Shown here in pieces: positions 34,406 to 41,879 of a stretch of DNA of 64,000 nt (position 1 is its first letter; the number at the start of each line of letters is the position of its first letter). Source of the stretch: Comamonas sp. BIGb0124 (GTDB taxonomy: Bacteria; Pseudomonadota; Gammaproteobacteria; Burkholderiales; Burkholderiaceae_C). The position numbers were made by a program, and so were the translations under genes. Location: NCBI RefSeq assembly GCF_003752175.1, contig NZ_RJVF01000013.1:62001-126000 (forward strand). Reading direction: 5' to 3'. The notes under the pieces are model-generated. The model did not search any database and had not been told where the DNA came from. It was given only the letters and a program-made list of their open reading frames with translations.

Positions 34406-35181
34406 GCCCCCGTGCCTCCCGGCCAGGGCGTCAGTACGTCGTACCCTTCGGGCGTGACGGCCACCATGTGTTCCCACTGGGCCGACAACGATCGGTCCCG
34501 GGTCACGACGGTCCACCCGTCCGGCAACTCTTTGGTTTCGCGGCCGCCGGCGTTGAGCATCGGCTCGATCGTGAAGATCATGCCCGGCTCCAGTTTCAAT
34601 CCCTCGCCGCGCCGTCCGTAGTGCAGCACCTGTGGCTCGTCGTGGTAGACCTGACCGATGCCGTGGCCGCAGTATTCGCGCACCACGCTGAAGTGCTCGC
34701 GCTGCGCGACCGATTGAATGGCATGGCCCACATCGCCCAGCGTCGCACCGGGCCGCACCTGCCGGATGCCGGCCAGCAGGGCCTCGTAGGTGGTATCGAC
34801 CAGCCGCCGGGCCAGCACGCTGGGGGCACCGACAAAAAACATGCGGCTGGTGTCGCCGAACCAGCCGTCCTTGATGATGGCGACGTCGATATTGACGATA
34901 TCGCCCTGCTTCAGGATCTTGTCGGGCGAGGGAATGCCGTGGCAGACCACCTGATTGACCGAGGTGAGGATGGTCTTCGGATACCCCAGATAGCCGAGGT
35001 TGGCGGGCACCGCGCCCTGCACGTCGACGATGTACCGGTGGCAGACCCGGTCGAGCGCCTCGGTGCTCACCCCCGGTACCACGTGAGCCTCGATCATGCC
35101 CAGAACCTCGGCCGCGAGGCGGCCCGCCTGCCGGGCCATCTCGATGTCGGAGGCCGAGCGGATGGGAATGCCGCGAGCCAT
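34390..35181 (-). CDS. map: Type I methionine aminopeptidase (second-copy type)
   Basis: The protein has 263 residues. All metal ligands are present: D99, D110, H173, E206 and E237, plus catalytic H81 (VVCHGIPSPD). This is the same spacing as E. coli MetAP. It should remove the initiator methionine from new proteins. The housekeeping map gene normally sits beside rpsB. Here the start codon overlaps the stop of a ParD-like gene (TGATG), so it is probably a paralogue in a dedicated two-gene unit. Whether it acts in translation, in stress or as part of a regulatory pair is unknown. Confidence 0.9.
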   Translation of the reverse strand: MARGIPIRSASDIEMARQAGRLAAEVLGMIEAHVVPGVSTEALDRVCHRYIVDVQGAVPANLGYLGYPKTILTSVNQVVCHGIPSPDKILKQGDIVNIDVAIIKDGWFGDTSRMFFVGAPSVLARRLVDTTYEALLAGIRQVRPGATLGDVGHAIQSVAQREHFSVVREYCGHGIGQVYHDEPQVLHYGRRGEGLKLEPGMIFTIEPMLNAGGRETKELPDGWTVVTRDRSLSAQWEHMVAVTPEGYDVLTPWPGGTGAYAAV

Positions 35182-35462
35182 CAGTGTTTCCCGGCCGAGG
35201 TTGCGGATGCGGATGCGGGCGCAGATGCGCGCGGCGACTTGCCGGGCTGCGCGGAGACCGCTGCGACGACATCGAGGCCCCCGGCGAGCTCGGCCTGGAT
35301 CAGCAACTGGCAGATCGCGCGATGATCCAGCTCGGGATGCAGCTCGGCCAGCATGCCGACCCGCATCCAGTGCTCGGCCTGCGCATTGATCGACCGGCTC
35401 AAGGCGTTGCCCGCCACGCGCAGGTTCTCGTGCATGAGGTCTGAAATTTTGACGATGCCCAT
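35181..35462 (-). CDS. ParD-like antitoxin-family protein
   Basis: This 93-residue protein belongs to the ParD-like (DUF3423-type) group. MGIVKISDLMHENLRVAGNA and SRSINAQAEHWMRVGMLAEL form a ribbon-helix-helix-type N-terminus. The tail (from about 65) is Ala/Ser-rich and probably disordered, as in antitoxins. No ParE-like toxin follows; the coupled downstream gene is a methionine aminopeptidase. Three 11-bp-period repeats in its promoter (35473-35504) are a likely autoregulatory site. Confidence 0.8.
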   Translation of the reverse strand: MGIVKISDLMHENLRVAGNALSRSINAQAEHWMRVGMLAELHPELDHRAICQLLIQAELAGGLDVVAAVSAQPGKSPRASAPASASATSAGKH

Positions 35463-35472
35463 CGTTAGACTT

Positions 35473-35504
35473 TATATGAAACGTATATGAATTATATATA
35501 AAAC
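35473..35504. repeat. Three direct repeats with 11-bp period (operator-like)
   Basis: TATATGAAAC, TATATGAATT and TATATAAAAC start at 35473, 35484 and 35495, exactly 11 bp apart, directly upstream of the ParD-like start codon. One helical turn per unit is the geometry used by cooperative ribbon-helix-helix dimers. The block is also the most AT-rich stretch of this region and must contain the promoter. Confidence 0.55.
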
Positions 35505-35596
35505 ATATCAAGCTGCAAGACCGCAGACCGATCGATCTGGGCGAGCCCAACGTTCGATCATGGCTCTGCGCCGTGTCCTCGAACGGTGAGGCTACA

Positions 35597-35615
35597 ATTG
35601 AGATCAATTCTCATG
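35597..35615. promoter_or_regulatory. Fur box upstream of the second ECF sigma gene
   Basis: ATTGAGATCAATTCTCATG matches the 19-bp Fur pattern at 15 of 19 positions, with a perfect TGAGA/TCTCA core. A TACAAT -10-like box (35593-35598) overlaps its left edge, the same arrangement as at the first sigma gene. Confidence 0.65.
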
Positions 35616-35640
35616 CCCAAAAACACCGAACGCCGCAGCA

Positions 35641-36171
35641 ATGCCTGATTCCCTGCCGACCGTCCCCGCCAGCCGAGACCTGATTCAGGGTTGGTATGTC
35701 GATCATCACCGGTGGCTGCAAGGCTGGCTGCGCCGGCGGATGGGCAATGCGTTCGATGCGGCCGACATCGCCCACGACACCTACGAGCGGCTGCTGGGCA
35801 AACCCAACGGCGAACTGGGCGACGTGCGCGAACCCCGCGCTTTCCTGACGCAGATCGCCAAGTCGCTTGCGGCGAATGCCTTTCGCCGGCGTTGCGTCGA
35901 GGAAGCGTTTCTCGAATCCCTGGCGCATGTCCCCGAAGACCTGGCCGTTTCGCCCGAACAGCAGGCCATCGTGCTGCAGGCCCTGATCGAGCTCGACCGT
36001 CACCTCGAAGCGCTGCCGGCACCGGTTCGCCAGGCGTTTCTCATGTCTCAGGTCGACGAGATGAAACAAGCGGATATCGCCGAGGCGCTCGGTCTGTCGC
36101 TGGCGACGGTCAAGCGCCACATCGCGCGGGCGGTGGTCCATGTCTGCCTGCTTGCGGATGCGGTGCCATGA
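35641..36171 (+). CDS. ECF sigma factor, FecI family (second)
   Basis: The protein has 176 residues, the same length as the sigma factor at 29576. Region 2 is WYVDHHRWLQGWLRRRMGNA, AFDAADIAHDTYERLLGK. Region 4 is VDEMKQADIAEALGLSLATV with KRHIARAV. Its stop overlaps the next start (ATGA), coupling it to its FecR. The Fur box places it under iron control. The two sigma factors are clearly paralogous but differ enough in region 4 to suggest separate or only partly shared promoters. Confidence 0.92.
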   Translation: MPDSLPTVPASRDLIQGWYVDHHRWLQGWLRRRMGNAFDAADIAHDTYERLLGKPNGELGDVREPRAFLTQIAKSLAANAFRRRCVEEAFLESLAHVPEDLAVSPEQQAIVLQALIELDRHLEALPAPVRQAFLMSQVDEMKQADIAEALGLSLATVKRHIARAVVHVCLLADAVP

Positions 36172-37190
36172 CGCAGGCGCCCGCAACGACCGAGGCCTTG
36201 ATGCAGGCGGCCGAGTTCCTGGTCGATCTGCAGGCGGACGCGCTCACGCCGGACGAGCATGCCTCGATCACGTCGCGGCTGACGGCCTGGCGCACGGCGA
36301 GCCCGGATCATGAATGGGCCTGGCAACGCGTCATGGCCATGGGCGCGCGCCTTCAGCCGCTGAGCCCGCAACGCACCCATCGCACCAGCACCGCGATTCT
36401 GTCGACGGCGGCAAGCAAGGCCGGGCGCCGCAAGGCGATCAAGCAACTAGCCTGCGCGGCGATCGGCGGCGCGGCCGGGCTGGTCGTCTGGCGGCAGAGC
36501 GACACCGCTCCGGTCTGGCTTGCGGCCTGGGGCAGCGACATCCGCACCGGCACCGGCGAACGCCGCAATCTCGAGCTGCCGGACGGATCGCGCCTGCAGC
36601 TCAATGCCGACAGCGCGGTGTCGATCGTGTTCTCGGCAGTCGAGCGCACCGTAAGGCTGATCTCAGGAGAGCTCTATGTTCATTCGGCCCCCCTCGCCCC
36701 GGATCGCAGCCTGCCGCTGAGGCTGACGACACGCCATGGCCGGATCGAAGCCGGCGAAGCGCGCTTCGGCGTGCGCCAGCGGGAACACCTGGCGACCGGA
36801 CTGTTCGTGGACGGTGGGCGCGTCGAGGTCGGTCTTGCACGCGCCGGAACCCCGGCCGCCACACGGGCCGTTCGGGCGGGAGAGTCGATGGTGTTCGAGG
36901 GCGGTCGACTGGGTGAACCGCAAGCATCCCGCGCCGCGACGACGGCCTGGACCCGGGGCATGCTGATCGCGCAGGACATGCCTTTGGGCGAGCTCCTGGC
37001 CGAGCTCTCGCTCTTCCGCTCGGGTTACCTGGGCTGCGACCCGGCGATCGCCTCGTTGCGCATCAACGGGACGTTTCCTCTGCGCAGCGCCGAAGACACC
37101 GACCGCGCACTGCGGATGCTGGTGGCCGAGCATGCGCTGGCCGCTCGTTACGTGACGCGTTACTGGACCCGTCTTTCGGCCGCTGCCTGA
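36168..37190 (+). CDS. FecR-type anti-sigma/signal transducer (second)
   Basis: The protein has 340 residues. The cytoplasmic N domain is AAEFLVDLQADALTPDEHAS, then WAWQRV. One hydrophobic segment lies near 88-105 (IKQLACAAIGGAAGLVVW). The periplasmic FecR domain is GERRNLELPDGSRLQLNADS, and the C-terminal part ends GTFPLRSAEDTDRALRMLVA. It receives the signal from the STN domain of the receptor at 37301 and controls the sigma factor encoded immediately upstream. Confidence 0.9.
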   Translation: MTQAPATTEALMQAAEFLVDLQADALTPDEHASITSRLTAWRTASPDHEWAWQRVMAMGARLQPLSPQRTHRTSTAILSTAASKAGRRKAIKQLACAAIGGAAGLVVWRQSDTAPVWLAAWGSDIRTGTGERRNLELPDGSRLQLNADSAVSIVFSAVERTVRLISGELYVHSAPLAPDRSLPLRLTTRHGRIEAGEARFGVRQREHLATGLFVDGGRVEVGLARAGTPAATRAVRAGESMVFEGGRLGEPQASRAATTAWTRGMLIAQDMPLGELLAELSLFRSGYLGCDPAIASLRINGTFPLRSAEDTDRALRMLVAEHALAARYVTRYWTRLSAAA

Positions 37191-37232
37191 TTTTTTTCAT
37201 TCCCTGTGAGCCTTTTCAGCGCGTTCGCGTGG
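37191..37232 (+). promoter_or_regulatory. Candidate ECF-sigma promoter of the second receptor gene
   Basis: Directly after the FecR stop the sequence runs TTTTTTTCATTCCC, then CCTTTTCAGCG, then GTTCGCGTGG. The order and spacing match the element upstream of the first receptor (28502-28545), which has TTTCA, CCCTTTTC and GCGT in the same places. Confidence 0.5.
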
Positions 37233-37300
37233 CAACCGGGTGTGGACCTGCAACCGGCAGGTTCTTCAACCTTTGCAAAACAAGCGAAAGAGGGAAAAGC

Positions 37301-39775
37301 ATGGGATGCCCCAAAGGCCTGCGGGCCAGGAACCTGACACTGAGTCTGAGCTGCGCGTTCGGGCAATGGAACGACATCGGCCGGGTCTTGACGGCCGCTG
37401 CAATGGCCGCCGTGGTGTCGTCGGCCCATGCCCAGGCGCCGACGGCGCAGGCCTACGACATTCCCCCGGGCCCTCTGGCCGCCACGCTGAGCCGGCTGGG
37501 CAGCGAAGCGGGCATCCTGCTGTCGATCAATGCCGACCTGACGCGGGACCGGCAGAGCAGCGGCGTTCGGGGCACGCTGTCGGTCCGGCAGGCCCTGGAT
37601 GCGGCTCTGGCGGGCACCGGCCTGGAAGCCCAGGCCGAAAACGGCGGCTACCGGCTCAAGGAAACCCCGGACGTGCAGCGCGGCACACGCGGCGGCTCGG
37701 CCTCGGCCGCCGGCGTCACGCTGGCCGAAGTGCGGGTGGTCGCGTCGGCCGAGCACGATGCCACGACGGAGGGAACCGGCTCCTACGCGACCAACGCCCC
37801 CAGCGCCACATCGACCCGTCTGCCTCTGGAATGGCAGGAGACCCCGCAGTCGCTGACCGTCATCACCCGGCAACGGCTCGACGATCGCAAGCTCGACACG
37901 GTCAGCGGCGCGGTCGAGACGGCCGTCGGCGTCACCGCCTTCCGTCAAAGCATGGGCAGCGACCTGAACGCCGGACTGATGTCGCGCGGCTTCTCGATCG
38001 CCAACTACGAGGTCGACGGCATCCCCAGCTCGTCGCAGTTGCGCGTGGGTGAATCCACGGTTCTGTACGACCGCGTCGAGATCGTGCGCGGCGCGACCGG
38101 CCTGATGAGCGGACTCGGTTCGCCGGGCGCCACCGTGAACCTGATGCGCAAACGCCCCACCGTGGAAACACAGCGCAGCATCAGCATCGATGCGGGCAGT
38201 TGGAACCGCCGCGGCGCCACGGCCGATCTGTCCGGCGCTTTCAACGAAAGCGGCAGCCTGAGGGGTCGCCTGGTGGTCGACGCACGCAACAGCGACTCGT
38301 GGGTCGACCGTCTGCGCAGCAAGACCGCGACGGCCTACGGCATTCTCGAAGCCGACCTGACGGATGCCACGCTGGCCACCGTCGGGTTCAGCTACCAGCA
38401 GGACCGCAACACGGCACCGCAGCGCACGGGGTTCCCGCTGTTCAACAGCGACGGCTCGCGGCTGGTGCTGCCGCGATCGTTCAACAGCTCGCCGGACTGG
38501 ACCTATTACGACGAGAACTTCAAGAACGCTTTCGTTTCGCTGGAACACCGGCTCGACAACGGCTGGCGCGGCAAGCTCGAGTACAACTACCGCCAGTTCC
38601 GCTACGACGGCATCGTCAGTTACCTCGACGGTAGCTTCGATCCGATCACCGGCCTGGGCGGCGTCGTCCAGCCCGCGCACTGGATCGGCGCGCCCGAAGA
38701 AAACGCCCTGGACGGGTACGTCACGGGCCATTTCCCGCTGTTCGGCCGCCAGCATGAACTGGTGGCGGGCTTCACGGTTTCACGGACCGAGAACCGCGAT
38801 GCGCCCTCGTACGGCTGGTTCCTGGGACCGTGGACGGGCTATGACGGCACCATCGGCAGTATTCAGGGTTGGAACGGCAGCGCAAACGTGCCGGTGTTCG
38901 ATCTGGCCAGCCGAGGCGACACCAAGGTCGAGCAGGATGCGGCCTATGTGACGTCCCGGTTGCACCTCACCGACGCCGCGACACTGGTCACCGGCGCCCG
39001 CATCACCGACTGGAAACAGACGACCGTCACCCGGCCGGTCACTGGCGTGGCGAGCCGCACGGTCCAGCAAGAAAAAGGCATCGTGACGCCGTACGCGGGT
39101 CTGGTCTACCGCTTCGACGAGACGTGGTCGGCCTACACGAGCTACACCCAGATCTTCAATCCGCAGCCCTACGGCACCCTCGACATCAACGGCCGCCAAA
39201 TCGATCCCGAGGAAGGCACGAGCATCGAAGGCGGGGTCAAGGCCAACCTGCTCGGCAACCGCCTGCAGGCCAGCGCCTCGGTGTTCAGAACCCGGCTCGA
39301 CAACAGCGCCATGCGCGACGAGAGCATTGCCAGCTACCGTGTATTCATCGCCCGCAAAGGCCTGACTTCGCGGGGCTTCGAGTTCGAACTGGCCGGAGAG
39401 CCCCTGTCGGGATGGAACCTGAGCGCCGGCTACGCCTTCACCGCCACCGAGGACGCGGAAGGCGCCCGGACCATGACCCAGATCCCGCGCAACAGCGTCA
39501 AGCTGTTCACGACCTACCGGCTGCCGGGTGCGCTGCGCGCCGTCACGGTGGGCGGCGGCATCAGTTGGCAAAGCGAGAACGGCTACCCCGGCTACTACAT
39601 GCAGGGCAGCTACGCCCTGGCCAGCCTGCTCGCGCGCTACGAGATCAACCGGGATCTGACGGCCACACTGAACATCCAGAACCTGTTCGACCGCAACTAC
39701 TACACGGGCACGGCGACCCATGCGCTGTACGGCTCGCCGCGCAATGCGGTGGTCACGCTGAAGTACAAGTTCTGA
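37301..39775 (+). CDS. TonB-dependent siderophore receptor with STN domain (second)
   Basis: The ATG at 37301 (AGAGGGAAAAG ahead) gives 824 residues with a signal peptide ending AHAQ. The STN domain covers roughly residues 47-118 (YDIPPGPLAATLSRLGSEAG). The plug contains WQETPQSLTVITRQRLDD and YDRVEIVRGATGLMSGLGSP. The barrel closes with VVTLKYKF. It is the terminal gene of a sigma-FecR-receptor set. It is related to but not a close copy of the receptor at 25978, so the two probably recognise different ferric siderophores of the FpvA/FoxA/FhuE-like group. Confidence 0.93.
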   Translation: MGCPKGLRARNLTLSLSCAFGQWNDIGRVLTAAAMAAVVSSAHAQAPTAQAYDIPPGPLAATLSRLGSEAGILLSINADLTRDRQSSGVRGTLSVRQALDAALAGTGLEAQAENGGYRLKETPDVQRGTRGGSASAAGVTLAEVRVVASAEHDATTEGTGSYATNAPSATSTRLPLEWQETPQSLTVITRQRLDDRKLDTVSGAVETAVGVTAFRQSMGSDLNAGLMSRGFSIANYEVDGIPSSSQLRVGESTVLYDRVEIVRGATGLMSGLGSPGATVNLMRKRPTVETQRSISIDAGSWNRRGATADLSGAFNESGSLRGRLVVDARNSDSWVDRLRSKTATAYGILEADLTDATLATVGFSYQQDRNTAPQRTGFPLFNSDGSRLVLPRSFNSSPDWTYYDENFKNAFVSLEHRLDNGWRGKLEYNYRQFRYDGIVSYLDGSFDPITGLGGVVQPAHWIGAPEENALDGYVTGHFPLFGRQHELVAGFTVSRTENRDAPSYGWFLGPWTGYDGTIGSIQGWNGSANVPVFDLASRGDTKVEQDAAYVTSRLHLTDAATLVTGARITDWKQTTVTRPVTGVASRTVQQEKGIVTPYAGLVYRFDETWSAYTSYTQIFNPQPYGTLDINGRQIDPEEGTSIEGGVKANLLGNRLQASASVFRTRLDNSAMRDESIASYRVFIARKGLTSRGFEFELAGEPLSGWNLSAGYAFTATEDAEGARTMTQIPRNSVKLFTTYRLPGALRAVTVGGGISWQSENGYPGYYMQGSYALASLLARYEINRDLTATLNIQNLFDRNYYTGTATHALYGSPRNAVVTLKYKF

Positions 39776-39908
39776 GCGCCCGAGAGCGTCTGCGGTCGGG
39801 CGGGCATCGTTCGTTTACAGAGGCCGACAGGGCTTTGCCAACCGCTCCTACATGCCGCGCGCACGCTTGTCCCGATACTCGGTTTTTATTCGAAAAACGG
39901 AGCATTTC

Positions 39909-40007
39909 ATGCGCAAGATGATTTTGATGGCGATCGCCGGTTATTTCTGGAAAAAGTACAAAGCGAACAAGGCAGGCGCGCCGCGAGCCACGGCGACACG
40001 CCGCTGA
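39909..40007 (+). CDS. Small basic membrane-anchored peptide (32 residues)
   Basis: The ATG at 39909 with ACGGAG 7 bases ahead opens MRKMILMAIAGYFWKKYKAN and ends after a basic tail (RATATRR) at TGA 40005-40007. A short hydrophobic start followed by Lys/Arg suggests membrane association. It lies 133 bp after the receptor gene and could be its last operon member. No family is recognised. The ribosome site is the chief evidence. Confidence 0.45.
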   Translation: MRKMILMAIAGYFWKKYKANKAGAPRATATRR

Positions 40008-40145
40008 TCGATAAACGAGTCGCTGAAGGCGGTGCATGCAGGCGATACAAAACCCCTGCTGCACCGCTTTATCGCCTTGGAATATATCTCGTTACCAGAA
40101 TGGGGGACATAAGCCGTGGTCTTTTACTCGATACCTGTTAAATAT

Positions 40146-40164
40146 GAGAAGTGCCCAACTTCTC
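40146..40164. promoter_or_regulatory. Inverted repeat over the start of the XRE gene
   Basis: GAGAAGT (40146-40152) and ACTTCTC (40158-40164) are perfect 7-bp arms around GCCCA and straddle the GTG start at 40151. A protein or an RNA hairpin here would affect initiation directly. Confidence 0.4.
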
Positions 40165-40393
40165 GCGTCAAAGAAAAAATCCCCAACTCGTTGCCCTCGG
40201 GCACGCGATAAAACGCATCCGCCTGATCAACAAGTTTTCTCAGGAAACACTGGCCTTCACGGCCGATCTCGACCGCTCGTACCTGGGCCGAGTCGAGCGC
40301 GGCGACAACAGCGTCGCGGTGCTCACGCTGAGCAAGATCGCTGCCGCGCTGGGGGTGACCATGAGTTATCTGTTTGCGGATGCAAACTTGTGA
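40151..40393 (+). CDS. XRE/Cro-CI family transcriptional regulator, small
   Basis: This is an 80-residue single-domain protein. KRIRLINKFSQETLAFTADL is the first half of the helix-turn-helix, and DRSYLGRVERGDNSVAVLTL the recognition helix and turn, with YLFADANL at the end as in many small Cro-like proteins. The start is GTG 40151; there is no strong ribosome site. No partner gene is adjacent. It resembles regulators often found in mobile or defence contexts, but nothing else here supports that. Confidence 0.8.
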   Translation: MPNFSRQRKNPQLVALGHAIKRIRLINKFSQETLAFTADLDRSYLGRVERGDNSVAVLTLSKIAAALGVTMSYLFADANL

Positions 40394-40631
40394 GCGGATG
40401 CGAATTCAAAATCTACCGACATCAAACCCGGATAGAACCGTCCATTCGCACCGAGCTCTACCTATTCATCGCCCCGAAAGAGGTCGAATTCGATGCGGTG
40501 GCCCAAGGCGAAAAAATCGCGCCCGAAACGGCACCCCACTGAAAACAAACCGACCGAGTGGAATACCGCATTCAGGACGGCACATAACCGGCCAGAGCGC
40601 AAACAAGAGTCGGCTGACCCTTTTCAAATTC

Positions 40632-41318
40632 TCAGGCAGCGGCCCGTGGCTGGGCGTTCTCCATGCTCTTGAGCACATTGGCCGCGGCCTTCTGCACATG
40701 CTCGCTGCACAGCCGGGCTGCGGTGTCGCCGTCCCGGTTCTCGATCGCGGAGACGATCGCCTCGAGCTCGGCCAGGGTCTGGTCGAGGCGACCCGGCTGC
40801 GCCATCGAGATGCGCCGCAGCACCGTCACCCGGTTGTTGAGCTGCTTGAGCATCTGTCCGGCGACGACGTTGCCGCAGCCTTCGATCAGGATGTCGTAGA
40901 ACTGGTTCTTGAGCGCCAGCACCTCGTCCTTGCGCCCTGCCGCGTGGACCGACGACAGCTCGGTCAGCTTCGCCCGCAGCGATTGCCGCTGCCCGGTGCT
41001 GGCCTGCAGCGCAAAAGCCTTGCCGGCCAGGCTTTCCAGACTGCCGCGCACCGCATAGATATCGCGCACCTCCTGCGCCGAAATCGTCGTGACTTCAGGC
41101 CCCCGGTGTGGAACGATGGTGATCAGACCCTCTGCCTGCAGATGCTGCAGCGACTCGCGCAGGCACGACCGGCTCACGTCCAGGCTCTCGCACAGTTCGC
41201 GCTCCGACAGCTTCTGGCCGGGCGTCAGCACGCCATCGAGGATGGCCGTGCGCAGCATGGCCGTGGTCTTCTGACGCAGTGAGGTTTCTTCGCGGGGAAC
41301 ACGCAACATCTGGCTCAT
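40632..41318 (-). CDS. GntR family regulator, FCD domain, of the semialdehyde catabolic operon
   Basis: The protein has 228 residues. The winged helix is LRTAILDGVLTPGQKLSERE, SLDVSRSCLRESLQHLQAEG and a wing at VPHRGPEV. The FCD domain follows from about residue 90 (VRDIYAVRGSLESLAGKAFA). It is divergent from the operon starting at 41463, and two FadR-type sites lie between (41348-41413). It is a likely repressor released by a pathway acid. Confidence 0.9.
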   Translation of the reverse strand: MSQMLRVPREETSLRQKTTAMLRTAILDGVLTPGQKLSERELCESLDVSRSCLRESLQHLQAEGLITIVPHRGPEVTTISAQEVRDIYAVRGSLESLAGKAFALQASTGQRQSLRAKLTELSSVHAAGRKDEVLALKNQFYDILIEGCGNVVAGQMLKQLNNRVTVLRRISMAQPGRLDQTLAELEAIVSAIENRDGDTAARLCSEHVQKAAANVLKSMENAQPRAAA

Positions 41319-41347
41319 GCCGATTTCCTTGTCTTTCTGATGATCCG

Positions 41348-41413
41348 ATTGTCATACATCAGACGAAAACAATCCACAATCCCGATCTTCCTTAATTATG
41401 ATTGTCTGACAAT
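41348..41413. promoter_or_regulatory. FadR-type operators between GntR gene and catabolic operon
   Basis: ATTGTCTGACAAT (41401-41413) is a perfect 13-bp palindrome and fits TNGTNNNACNA exactly. ATTGTCATACATC (41348-41360) is a half-degenerate second copy close to the GntR start at 41318. The pair would allow joint control of both divergent units. Confidence 0.65.
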
Positions 41414-41462
41414 CTGTTCAAATGAACTTCGATTCGTTGATGTTCACTTCACAGGAGATTTC

Positions 41463-41879
41463 ATGACACGTGCCTACGCCCCCAAGAACCCAGCGCTATT
41501 CGAACAAGGCCTGGCCACCCGCCGCTCGGTGCTGGGCCCTGAATACGTCGATGCGTCGATCAAGAACGCAACCGACTTCAACATCGACATGCAGGAACTG
41601 GTCACCCAATACTGCTGGGGCGATGTGTGGAACCGGCCCGGCCTCGAGCGCAAGACCCGTTCCTTCCTGAACCTGGCCATGATCACGGCCCTCAACCGGC
41701 CCCATGAACTGAAACTGCACGTTCGCGGCGCGATCAACAACGGGTTGACCCAGGACGAGATCAAGGAAGTGTTCCTGCAGGCCGCGATCTACTGCGGCGT
41801 GCCGGCCGCCATCGATTCGTTCCGTGTCGCCGCGGAAGTGTTCAAAGAGATGGACATCCAAGGAAAGACCACACCATGA
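41463..41879 (+). CDS. Carboxymuconolactone decarboxylase family protein (PcaC-like)
   Basis: The protein has 138 residues. YCWGDVWNRPGLERKTRSFL and MITALNRPHELKLHVRGAIN, then AAIYCGVPAAIDSFRVA, are the full PcaC signature including the cysteine and the HxRGA histidine. PcaC decarboxylates 4-carboxymuconolactone in the protocatechuate branch, but no other pca gene is here, so a related lactone is possible. CAGGAG precedes the ATG. The stop overlaps the next start (ATGA). Confidence 0.88.
   Translation: MTRAYAPKNPALFEQGLATRRSVLGPEYVDASIKNATDFNIDMQELVTQYCWGDVWNRPGLERKTRSFLNLAMITALNRPHELKLHVRGAINNGLTQDEIKEVFLQAAIYCGVPAAIDSFRVAAEVFKEMDIQGKTTP

Noticed and set aside
40394-40631. Open frames continuing after the XRE gene
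   Set aside because: No ribosome site, no domain and poor codon use; treated as non-coding.
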